Shown here: in pieces, positions 15,920 to 24,072 of the stretch
Layout of the letters: the number at the start of each line of letters is the position of its first letter
Numbering within the stretch: the stretch's first letter is position 1
From: Bilabrum cf. latius
Lineage: Eukaryota; Bigyra: Bicosoecida; Bigyra; Bicosoecida
Assembly: GCA_965178125.1 (NCBI GenBank)
Contig: CBCXTV010000038.1
Location: forward strand, 1-25,659
Direction of reading: 5' to 3'
Length of the DNA: 25,659 bases
Translations under genes and position numbers: made by a program
The notes under the pieces: model-generated
The model's input: only the letters and a program-made list of their open reading frames with translations
What the model was told of the DNA's origin: nothing
The model's database searches: none

Positions 15920-16060
15920 TTGCAGGGCCTGCCTGTCTGTCTGCCTGCCTGCTTGCGTTCCTCGCCTGCCCGGCCCTCTTCCTCGCGCGCCCGCCTGCCT
16001 GCCTGCCTGCTTGCCTGCCTGTCTGTCTGCCTGCATGCTTGCACGCCTGCCTCCCTGGCA
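15920..16060. repeat. CCTG/CTGT-rich tract (CAGG/CAGA on minus)
   Basis: CCTGCCTGTCTGTCTGCCTGCCTGC and similar tracts, written here as mixed GCCT and GTCT tetramers. It follows directly after the end of the Cys-containing coding segment (about 16075), where an intron would begin. Confidence 0.85.
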
Positions 16061-16074
16061 AGAGTGCCTCCACC

Positions 16075-16618
16075 CTTTTACGGCATGCGGCAGCCCTCTG
16101 GTCGACCTCTGCCTCCGGCAGCAAGGTTAGGTCCCGTGGATTGATGCCAAAAACATGGGCGTCTCGCGCATCCGGCCGCTCGCTCAACTCCAGCCCGGCG
16201 AGGAGCCACAACTTCAACCGCACCCTGCACTCATCGGAGGTCATCCGCCTAGGCCCGGAGCCCAAGTGGAGTTCCTTCTTACACACGGCGCGACCTGTGT
16301 CCCACTCGTTGACATGGAGCTTGCAAATGCAACCCCAGCCGCCCGCCTTCAACGGCGCCAGCTGCCAACCGAACCACTCCTGCTGCCTCGGTGTCCTTCC
16401 GGAGGAAGCAGCAGCAGCGCTCGCGCGCTCTGCCGCCTGCCGCCGGGCCGCGGGCCTGGGCCCATCCATGGCAACCGCAGCGCCTGCAACACAGCGAGTG
16501 CGATCGCCTCCTCGTCCTCCTCCGTCCCCGACGCGTCGGCGTCCCCGCCGTCGCTGTCAGAGCCACTGCGCCTGGCATATGACGAGGACTGAGAAGCGAA
16601 ACGCAACTTGGCTGGCAT
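16075..16618 (-). CDS. Cys-containing coding segment of an unnamed family
   Basis: A start at ATG 16618 gives MPAKLRFASQSSS, then an acidic Ser/Asp stretch (GSDSDGGDADASGTEEDEEA) and ALAVLQAL. The coding signal then moves to another minus frame near 16480, by a short intron or an indel. That frame gives QQEWFGWQLAPLKAGGWGCICKLH…, AVCKKELHLGSGPRRMTSDE, and CRVRLKLWLLAGLELSE…, ending near CRKRVEALLPG. The spacing CxC-x-H … C … C suggests a small metal site, followed by an amphipathic helix rich in Arg and Leu. It resembles, from memory, segments often found beside transposase-like proteins in dinoflagellates; I cannot name it. It is followed by a CAGG tract that is probably an intron. Confidence 0.5.
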
Positions 16619-16709
16619 GAAAAGCAAACCATGTGACTCAAGCCGTCGTCTGGCGGACATCCACACATTCGAACACTCCAGAGGACCATGTCATGACCAT
16701 GCTACCATG

Positions 16710-17648
16710 TCACATGTCATCGCCTCTACACATTGCTAGCAGGCAAGAGCGCTGCGGGTTCTTCGGGGGAGACTTCGACGACGCCGAGCGCGGCTCCTCG
16801 GGCTTGGGTCGTGGGCGCTTTGCAGCGCGCACCTCGTGGGCCTCTTGCGGGACGGCGAACGCCTCGGCAAGCCGCTGCCCGAGACTGACGAGGGACGCCG
16901 GAAAACTGGCCATGTCGTTCGCCGGCGCTGGTTGCTGTGGCGCTACGACGCGCCTGGCCAAAATGTCCTCCTGACCGTTCACCCGCAGTATCTCCATTGA
17001 CGACAGGGTCCCGACATAAGGCTTGACATCTACCGCAGACACGTTCAAGTGTGCAGGCCGCCGGGGGGCCCACAACGACGGCAACAACTCCGACAGGACA
17101 ACGGTCGCCATCAAACCATCCTCGTTGAACTTCACATGCAACTGCTCCCCGACCGATACCAGCTCGACGCCGACGACGATGTTCGGATCGCGCTGCCGCT
17201 TGAACCCCACACACAAATAGCGCGAGGACCAAGCCGCTGGCTGCGTGTACTCGGCCTGAAGATGCAACACGGAGCCCACCGCGCAATGGCTCGTCACGAA
17301 GGATCGCGCTCGAGCATAGACCTGGAGCAACTCGGTATAGATTGGCCGATGCCTTTCCTGACAAATGCCTTTGTGAAGCCGGGCGCAACTCAACAAGCGT
17401 GGGAACTTCGCATCGGCAGCTGGGTGCCCGCGGTCCTCGACCACAGCCTTATCGCGCAAGGACTGGCGGAAAATGTCGCAATAGCTCCGCAAGCCGCCTG
17501 GCTCGTCCACGCCAAGTTTCTCGCAAACGTGGCGACGCGCGACATCTGGCCGCAGAGGGTGGTCATAGGAGCCTAAGCCCCAGAGCGCCTGGCGCAAGCG
17601 CGACGGTGCGCGAACACAAAAGCGATGCGAAACGTTCAGAAGGAACAT
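16710..17648 (-). CDS. unnamed ORF, companion of the transposase-like gene
   Basis: Open frame of 312 codons from ATG 17648 (MFLLNVSHRFCVRAPSRL), 105 bases after the stop of the transposase-like gene. It contains QALWGLGSYDHPLRPDVARRH, then SCARLHKGICQERHR (a possible Cys/His site), then a beta-rich stretch (SRYLCVGFKRQRDPNIVVGVELVS), a conserved-looking DVKPYVGTLSSMEILRVNG, and a basic, Ser-rich tail with AAKRPRPKPEEPRS, a likely NLS. The N-terminal half looks folded and the tail disordered. The short distance suggests either a second ORF of the same transcription unit or a later exon of the same gene. Function is unknown. Confidence 0.55.
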   Translation of the reverse strand: MFLLNVSHRFCVRAPSRLRQALWGLGSYDHPLRPDVARRHVCEKLGVDEPGGLRSYCDIFRQSLRDKAVVEDRGHPAADAKFPRLLSCARLHKGICQERHRPIYTELLQVYARARSFVTSHCAVGSVLHLQAEYTQPAAWSSRYLCVGFKRQRDPNIVVGVELVSVGEQLHVKFNEDGLMATVVLSELLPSLWAPRRPAHLNVSAVDVKPYVGTLSSMEILRVNGQEDILARRVVAPQQPAPANDMASFPASLVSLGQRLAEAFAVPQEAHEVRAAKRPRPKPEEPRSASSKSPPKNPQRSCLLAMCRGDDM

Positions 17649-17753
17649 CGGAAACCCTCACGTGAGTCGCGTTCACCACATTGCCAGATATGTGATGTTT
17701 CTAAGAACAAGTAACCTGACAACGACGACTTTTCAACCGTTACCCTTTATGTG

Positions 17754-20700
17754 CTACGCAATGTGTATTTCGTGCGGAACCAACAGCGCCTCCTTGGCGT
17801 CATAGGTCGTGCGCTTCTGCTCCTTCGCCGAGTCGGCGTCCTTGTTCTCCGCTGCCTGGCGTTGGCACTGTGCGACCGCCTGTCGATTCAAGGCGTCCTT
17901 CTGCTCCACCGACAAGTCCTCGTGCCACTCGCGCATGGCCTCCCGCCTGACTGATAGATGCTCGTCTCGTGACAACTTGCGCCCCCTCGCCTGCCGCTCC
18001 GCCTCGCAACGCTGCGTCATGTGCAACAGGTGGCCGCGCCCCAATGAAGGCGTCGCTTGTGGGCGCTCGGCTTGCGCAATGATGGGGGCCCCGTCCTCCA
18101 CGGTTTCCTGACGAGTGATGACCGAAGGGTGACGACCGCCCGCGCCCAAGTGCTCCTTCAAAACCGAGGATAAGTACCCAGCGCTGACAAGGCGTTCCAA
18201 GCTTGGCGTCTTCCCCGGCACTGCCTTCCGGAACGAACTGAGCAACCGTTCGATATGCATGTTGGTGACTCGCGATCCCCGCGCCCACTTCCTTAACGCC
18301 TCGCGCAACACGTTGTCTTCTACAAACGCCGCCGAAGATGGATACTTGTCCCGCAGTTTGCGACCCATGCCTGCATCCAAGCAACACATCGGCTGTCGCC
18401 AGAAGCTTTCCGCGAACGCCAGTCGGCCTTCTTCGGTGCATGTCGGGTGCACGAGTTCGGCAAGCGCCCACGGCCAAGTCTCGTACTCGATACCGAGCCG
18501 CCAGTACACCTGCGACGCCAAGCTGAATATCTCGGTTTGCACTGACCAGAGAGCGTCGCGGATTTCGTCCTGCGTGGCGCCGGCGGAGCAGTGGGCTAAC
18601 AAGGACGCGAGGGGGGACTCCGCAACTGGCTGCCTGATCATGTCTGCCCATGCCATGAGCGCGGCGTGCACTGGGGAAGTGTTAGGGCGCCTCATGTCGA
18701 TCAACGGGGTCGAGGAGTCGTCCAAGTGCTGGAGTCTCTGCAACAAATGGTCCAAGGGCTCTGTAGCGAACGCCAATCTCAACATCACCATTTTCCTGCC
18801 CTGGTCCTGAAGCACACACCTGACCCGGAAGACTTTCCTTTTCATGAGGATTTTGTAATCGATGTCAGCCGGTGCACCGTCGTCGACTGCCGGGGGGTCT
18901 GCCTCGAGTTGACTGCCGAATGCGCGAAGGAAGACCCGGGAGAAGCCTCCATGAAGCATGTCGGCCATCTGCAATTCGGCGTTGGCCCGGGACATGCTAC
19001 CCCACCGGGATGCCGCGGGCACCCCCGAATCTGACATCAACATGCCGACGCCCTGAACCAGAGCCAAGAAAAATTTCTCGCAAATGTCAGCGCGCTCCTC
19101 CGAACCATGACCTGTCACAACGTGGGAGAACCGTGGCCTTCGGATGTCCCCATTGACGATGGATAGAATCATCTGCTTTCGGTTCTCCAATGCGCTCTCT
19201 TGCTCTGCGTCGAAGAGGGCGTCGCCTGCCACGGCGTCAAGCCTGCCGCGCGTCCTATGGGCTTTTCGGAGCAAGGTGTGCTCCAACACCTCGCAAGTGT
19301 GCTTCCTCCACGCGGCCAAGTCTGCGGCAGCGACCGCGCTCACGTGAAGCACCTCAAGCTCCTTCGCACATGAGTCACATGAGCCCCACGAATCGGATGA
19401 CCGAGGCGTGTCTGAGTCTGCGAGACTTGACTTGACTTGCCCCCCCCCTCTCCGGTCTGTCGATGCATCGCTGCTGCACCCCCGCCCCCGCCTTCCCGCC
19501 GTCTGCGAGCCCCGCCCGCCGCATGGCAAAGTTGCCCACCATGTCTGCCTTGACGCCCTGGCCCCCGGGCCTTGTCTACCCCAAGCGCCTGCACCGCGCC
19601 CGCTCGCGCTGCCCGCCGGCCCCGTCTGAGGACAAACTGCGGCTGGCTGGCACGACCTGCGCAAGTTGGCCTATCCTCGAAAACCATACGGCGCAGAGTC
19701 TCATGCAAGCGGTTCAAGTGTGCTGTGGAGGCGCAAACGAACTTGATCGCATGCAAGTCGCCGACCGGGCGGGTGCCGACAGCGCCGATGACGATGCGGT
19801 TGAGCAAGTGCGCGGCGCAACCGCTGGGGGTGTAGAACACATTGGCTGGCAGAATGGCTTGCGTTGCGGCGAGCTTGCGCTTACAAGAACTCGCGTTATC
19901 CGGGCACTCGTGCACGATAACGAACGGCACCTGCTGCGCAAGGGCGCACAAAGACTGCGACGAAAAGGCTGGGACGCCGTCATCTACCGCTGTCATGATA
20001 CCAGACGCTTTCGTATTCTGCAACACCCGGGGCGGCACATGAATGACGCGCCGCTTCGTGCCTGTGCCTGTGTCATAGAGAAGCTCGACTTCTTGCGCAA
20101 GAAGCTCAACGACGCCGCGGCCCGGCAGTTTCCGCGCATTTGTCCTCGCCAAATACTTGTCGGCCGGCAAGGCAAGAAATCGGTCCTTCTCCTCGTCGTA
20201 GACCAGATACCGGGCCCATTGGCACACAGCGCCAATCATAACGCCAAACTCCACATGCACCGGTGTCGCGTCATAGTGCATGGTTAGGACGATACCGCCA
20301 CAGTCTGGGTCGCTTGCCAAGGAGCTGACGCACGACTGCACCTGAGCATCTTGCACGTCATGGTGAAGACCGGACACAGCTGTCAAAGCGCGCAAACGGT
20401 TCCCGCCTGTCACCTCGCCGAGCTCCCCGCCACGCTGACGCTGAAATCCAACGACGCCCCGCCCTACGACAGAATAGGCCAACCGCAACGTCTGGGCAAA
20501 ATCCCACTGATTGCTATGTGGTTGACTCGCGGTCTCACGTGGCGTTCCACCGTGCCGCTTGTGGAAGTGTCGGCGCTTCGGGTTCGCGCTGGCACGGCGC
20601 GCCCCCTTCGCAAACTTGTCACCGGCGTGCAAGCCATGCATCTTGTTCCATGCTTCCCCGAGTTTCACCAAGTGTGTTTTGGCGCGGTCGCCCTGCCGGT

Positions 20701-21152
20701 GTGCCATCTTCACCGTCCGCTGGCAACGCACGAACTCCATACGCTGGTGCTTGTCATGGAAGCGGGACTGTGACTTCTGCGGCAAGGCCCTGAAACGCGT
20801 TGGCCAGAACTCTTCCTGACCGCAAAACGTTCTCTATAGCAAACCATGCAGAAGCGTCGCTGAACATAACTCGCTGACCCGGTCTGCAACGCCTGCCCTG
20901 CCATGAGGAAGAAGAAAACAATCTCTCAGACATGCCCCTACCACTTCTGATTTCCTGCATGACCCCCCCCCCCTCCCCCCCCCCCCCGCCCGCATCTTGT
21001 CGGCGACGCTTCTGCCCGGCGACACGCGAGGAAACATCATGCGACGAGGCGCCGTCTACTCCCTCGCCATCAAGCACGTCGGGCGCCAAGTTCTCGAATC
21101 CTTGCGCAATGCCAAGCCCGATCGAGGGATCGTCCAACTCGAGCTCGTCCAT
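17754..21152 (-). CDS. large transposase-like gene, at least three exons
   Basis: Start proposed at ATG 21152 (MDELELDDPSIGLG), followed by an NLS (GQKRRRQD) and a poly-Gly stretch that is probably intronic. The next exon begins at an acceptor near 20815 (EEFWPTRFRALPQKSQ) and runs to 19657. It contains LTMHYDATPVHVEFG, ARYLVYDEEKDRF, VIVHECPDNASSCKRKL and YTPSGCAAHLLNRIVIGAVG. The order HYDAT … DNAss-K-K … C-AH-N recalls DDE-type cut-and-paste transposases of the hAT kind. The intron 19418-19656 then leads to a long exon with GVPAASRWGSMSRANAELQM, LVHPTC, SFWRQPMCCLDAGMGRKL and NMHIERLLSSFRKAVPG. It ends in a charged tail rich in Glu, Arg and Gln with many Ala, stopping at 17754. The product is about 1,000 residues. 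The transposase reading is inference; a domesticated derivative or an unrelated family is possible. Confidence 0.55.
19418..19656 (-). other. GT-AG intron in the transposase-like gene
   Basis: Donor TTGCGCAG/GTCGTGCC, acceptor TCTCGCAG/ACTCAG (or the next CTCAG, 7 bases on). G+AC restores frame, joining EDRPTCA to D-SDTPRSSDSWGS. The intron holds a CCCCCCC run on plus and CAAGTCAAGTCAAGTC on the sense strand. The frame read through it is Gly/Arg-rich and unlike the flanks. Confidence 0.6.
20957..20993. repeat. poly-C tract (poly-G on the sense strand)
   Basis: Two runs of about 11 and 15 C separated by CT, within the proposed first intron of the transposase-like gene. It would slip readily in replication and sequencing, so the local frame is unreliable. 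Confidence 0.8.
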
Positions 21153-21655
21153 TTGTGACAATCTGGCACGCTTGTGGACCGGAGGGGCGCGACGCGCGTG
21201 CGCTGCCACGGGCCGAAAACACACGGGAGGGGGGCTTGGCGGACTGAGCCAAATGCGGACGCGCGCGAATCGAAATAACTCGGACTCGTGGGCAGGACCC
21301 CTTGCCTTCTGCGCTGCTGAAAACAAGTTCTGGCCGCTCCCTGCTGGAAATCTGGCTGTGTCCAAGCTGCCCACATGCCCCAAGTGTGATGACAAACCCC
21401 TGCCCTGCCTAAGCTGCTCTGGCCAAAACTCCCCAAGCTGCCCAACTACGCCGCCACACCCAAGCTGCCCCGAGCCGCCCTCCCCTTGCCCGCCCTGCCC
21501 CGGCTGACTGGCTCTGCCCAAGAGGCGCCCCGGCCGCGCTGTCTCATCACCTGACCCCTGCCCCAAGCCCGCGGCTAACCTCTTTTGCGCGCGAGCAAAG
21601 CCGCAAAGGAGGGTCCGGAATGTCATGTCCGGAAAAAGCGGTGTCCGGCCGTCCC
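21153..21655. other. 5' side of the transposase-like gene
   Basis: Contains repeated CCCAAGCTGCCC-type units on plus between about 21365 and 21500 (AAGCTGCCC recurs five times or so with 20-60 bp spacing). The open minus frame is Gly/Gln-rich from these repeats. It is probably leader or spacer, and no promoter motif is recognisable. Confidence 0.4.
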
Positions 21656-21868
21656 TCAAGACTCTGGCTCGTCGTCATCCGGCGCCACTCGTATGTTACA
21701 GAGCAACGTTCTCACCCAAATGCAATCGCCCATCGCGCCCCGCAAGTAGAAGGTCAAGTAGGGCGGGCCTCCGTTCGGGTGCGGCTCGACGGCGACCAGC
21801 CAAACCGGCCATGGCAGCGTGTTCGGCGGCGGGATGTCCGGCGCCAACCACGACGGGTGCGGATCCAT
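21656..21868 (-). CDS. short ORF or 3' exon, unnamed
   Basis: From ATG 21868 the frame reads MDPHPSWLAPDIPPPNTLPW, then PVWLVAVEPHPNGGPPYLTF and CIWVRTLLCNIRVAPDDDEPES before TGA. The composition is protein-like (balanced hydrophobic residues, acidic end) and clearly unlike the surrounding repeats. It is about 70 codons, or slightly longer if it is an exon with an acceptor such as TTCTGCAG near 21955. I do not recognise it. It is the most upstream minus-strand coding segment of the cluster. Confidence 0.4.
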   Translation of the reverse strand: MDPHPSWLAPDIPPPNTLPWPVWLVAVEPHPNGGPPYLTFYLRGAMGDCIWVRTLLCNIRVAPDDDEPES

Positions 21869-22129
21869 GGCGAGCTTCGGGGGGGGGCGCGACGCCCCGA
21901 GCGAGAAGCACGAACGGACACAAAAAAAGCCAAACAGCTGCAGAAGATCGCGTCCCCGCACCACCTGCCTTCATGCCGTGCACTTGAGTCTGCAACATAC
22001 CAATCTTGCCCTTTTACTTATGCTCTGTATTTTTCTGTACAGTGGTTCCTTTCTTTAGCTTATGCCACTTATGCCTCGAAATTATGATGGGTTTGTCTTT
22101 TCTGCCTTTATCTTCTCCCGAATGTCTGT

Positions 22130-22385
22130 TTTTTTTGTTATCTTGCTGTTCTCGGGGTTCTTTTTTGTCCCAAATTTCTGTCTTTTTCCGTCGTTTTGTT
22201 TTTTTTTTTTTTTTGCGTTTTTTTCTGTCCGGAATTTCTGTCTTTTCTGTCTTTTCTGTCTTTTTCGTCTTTGGGGTTTTTTTTTTCCGTCCCGAATTTC
22301 TGTCTTTTCTGTCTTTTCTGTCTTTTTCGTCTTTTGGGTTTTTTTTCCGTCCCGAATTTCTGTCTTTTCTGTCTTTTCCGGGCCG
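22130..22385. repeat. pyrimidine-rich minisatellite, ~60-70 bp unit
   Basis: Plus strand shows at least three good copies and one or two degenerate ones. Each is a T run, then CCGTCCCGAATTTCTGTC (or TCCGGAATTTCTGTC), then two or three TTTTCTGTC units, then TTTTTCGTCTTTGGGG. The strand asymmetry is extreme. Lys-rich frames on minus and Phe-rich frames on plus come from the repeat and are not genes. Confidence 0.85.
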
Positions 22386-22700
22386 TCTTTTTCGGCTGGA
22401 CCAAACAGCCAGGGCCAATCGGTAGCACAACCGCCCGCCTCAAGCCATGCGCGCTCCGTGTTTCGCGCTGCTGCGCGCCCCGATTCCAATGCAGGCAATG
22501 TAGCACGTTGTCTCCGACTCCCTCGGAGGGGGAGTGTGAATCCGGAGGCCCAAGGGACCCCAGTACAGACTCAAAAGTCCCCCGCTTGCTTGGGCCAAGC
22601 CCGACCGTCCGCCCGTTGCATGCTTTTCACGTGCCGGTCTTTGCAGCCGGCTTGACCAGGTTCCCGCTATGGAGGGAAAACGTTTTCGCACCGAGCTAGC
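22386..22700. other. spacer before the copia fragment
   Basis: Mixed sequence with a short inverted repeat CTCCGACTCCCTCGGAG around 22512-22528. A stop in the frame of the copia fragment lies near 22653. No gene is seen. Confidence 0.3.
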
Positions 22701-23732
22701 AGCTCTTGCAGTGAAGCCTCCGCTACCCTCAGCTTCAATGGCCGGCAGTACAAACAGAACGCCGACTATAGCTTCGAGATCACGATGCAGAAGTTCATCG
22801 AGGAGCGGTTGGTGCCGATCGTGACGAGCCCCGGGCGCCATGCGCCCGAGGAGGAGTGCGGTCCGAGCGAGAAGGCGCAGGCCCGGGCCGTTCTGGGCAG
22901 TCTGAACTGGTTGGTCCGGGAGCTACGTGCGGACGGGGCGGGCCAGTGCAGCCTGCTGCAGCAGGCTGCGGCGCACTTGCGGTACGCCGACGTCCGCGAG
23001 ATCAATGCCCTGGTGAAGCATGTGAAGGGGACGCCCAAGCTCGGCATCAAGGTGTGGTTGGTCCCTCTGCAGGAGCTCATGTGGGTCGGAGTCTCGGACG
23101 CGAGTCTGGGCAATGCTGACGGAGGAGGATCACAGTGGGCGTACGCCGTGATCGCCGCACACGAGGAGATCAGCCGAGGAGCCAGGGTGCCCGGGAGCTT
23201 GTTGTCTTGGAAGAGCTGCCGGATGCACCGGTTGGTGGACTCCACGCTGCACGCCGAGACCATGGCGCTGAACAACGCCATCGCGGAGGTGGCGTGGGTG
23301 ATGACGTTGTGTCACGAGTTCGCGTACAGCAGGTTCCAGCTCGATCACTGGGAGGCCTGGTGCGAGAAGCGGCGCGTGTTTGTCTTGGCCGGACGGAACG
23401 AGGAGCGAGGATCCCAGTGGCTGAAGAGCAGCCTCGCCATCGTCGATGCCAAGTCGCTCTATGACAGTCTTCGGAGCGAGGGTATCGGCGGTCGCGACCG
23501 CCGGTGCGCGGTGCAAGTCCAGATTGCGCGCCAAGCGATGTCGGCTGTAGGGTGTGAAATTCGGTGGGTCGACCACCCAGCGATGCTGGTCGACGGATTG
23601 ACCAAGCGGAAGGCACGGCTTGACCTGATGACGCAGTTTATGCGTACGGGTCAGTTGGCGATCAGCGCCGAGGAGACCATTTTGGCGCGGCACCGGGAGG
23701 TCCACGAAGCTGGGCGCCGGCTGCCTCGGTGA
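22701..23732 (+). pseudogene. Ty1/copia retrotransposon fragment: RT tail plus RNase H
   Basis: The frame opens just upstream with SATLSFNGRQYKQNADYSFE, like the last strands of copia reverse transcriptase, and then QKFIEERLVPIV. After a connection segment (LGSLNWLVRELRADGAGQCS, HLRYADVREINALVKHVKG) comes RNase H: WVGVSDASLG with the first Asp, SLLSWKSCRMHRLVDSTLHA followed by ETMALNNAIAE with the Glu, SSLAIVDAKSLYDSL with the second Asp, and WVDHPAMLVDGLTKRKARLD with the last. All four acidic positions are present and the stop at 23730 is natural. RNase H degrades the RNA strand of the RNA/DNA hybrid in reverse transcription. Gag, protease, integrase and the RT fingers and palm are absent upstream, so it is a 5'-truncated copy. 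It is opposite in strand to the gene cluster. Confidence 0.8.
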
Positions 23733-24072
23733 AGGCGGTGGTTGGGTCTTCCTTGGGCGGATTTTGGGGCGCTGTGAAAGCAGTTACGCCCAAGTTGGTC
23801 CCGGCCCTTCGCTCCAACGTTGGCAGGTGTGCGCACTCGTCTCCAAAGCCGGCTTGTCCGCTCATACCCGCAGCGCACAGAACGATCGTATCCCGCACCT
23901 TCCGAGCTATCGTTGCCCGCGCCATTGCATCCTCGTCGCCGTTGCAGGTTGCTCATCTCGCGAGGGGCAGTCAGACGTTGTTGTGTGACTCGAGCACATT
24001 GCAGGCAAGTTGATCCGTGTCGAAGTGATCTCGTTGCTTCCTGGCAAGCATATCCACGCAACATCAGAAGTT
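23733..24072. other. junction between the two retroelement fragments
   Basis: Could hold the 3' untranslated region or LTR of the copia copy and the truncated 5' end of the LINE copy. I see no obvious polypurine tract, TG…CA LTR ends or repeated sequence that would prove either. Confidence 0.3.

Noticed and set aside
15487-16044. Gln/Ala/Arg-rich minus frames with RQAGRQAGRQ repeats
   Set aside because: They are translations of the CAGG tetramer tract and lie where introns or spacer are expected.
20754-20900. Single-base frameshift joining MFSDASAWFAIEN… directly to the transposase-like exon
   Set aside because: An acceptor GGTCAG/GAAGAG near 20815 followed by EEFWPTRFRALPQ explains the frame change as an intron, with a pyrimidine-rich stretch upstream, so an indel is not needed.
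22014-22498. Lys-rich minus-strand frames and Phe-rich plus-strand frames
   Set aside because: Both are translations of the pyrimidine minisatellite; the residue period equals the DNA repeat.
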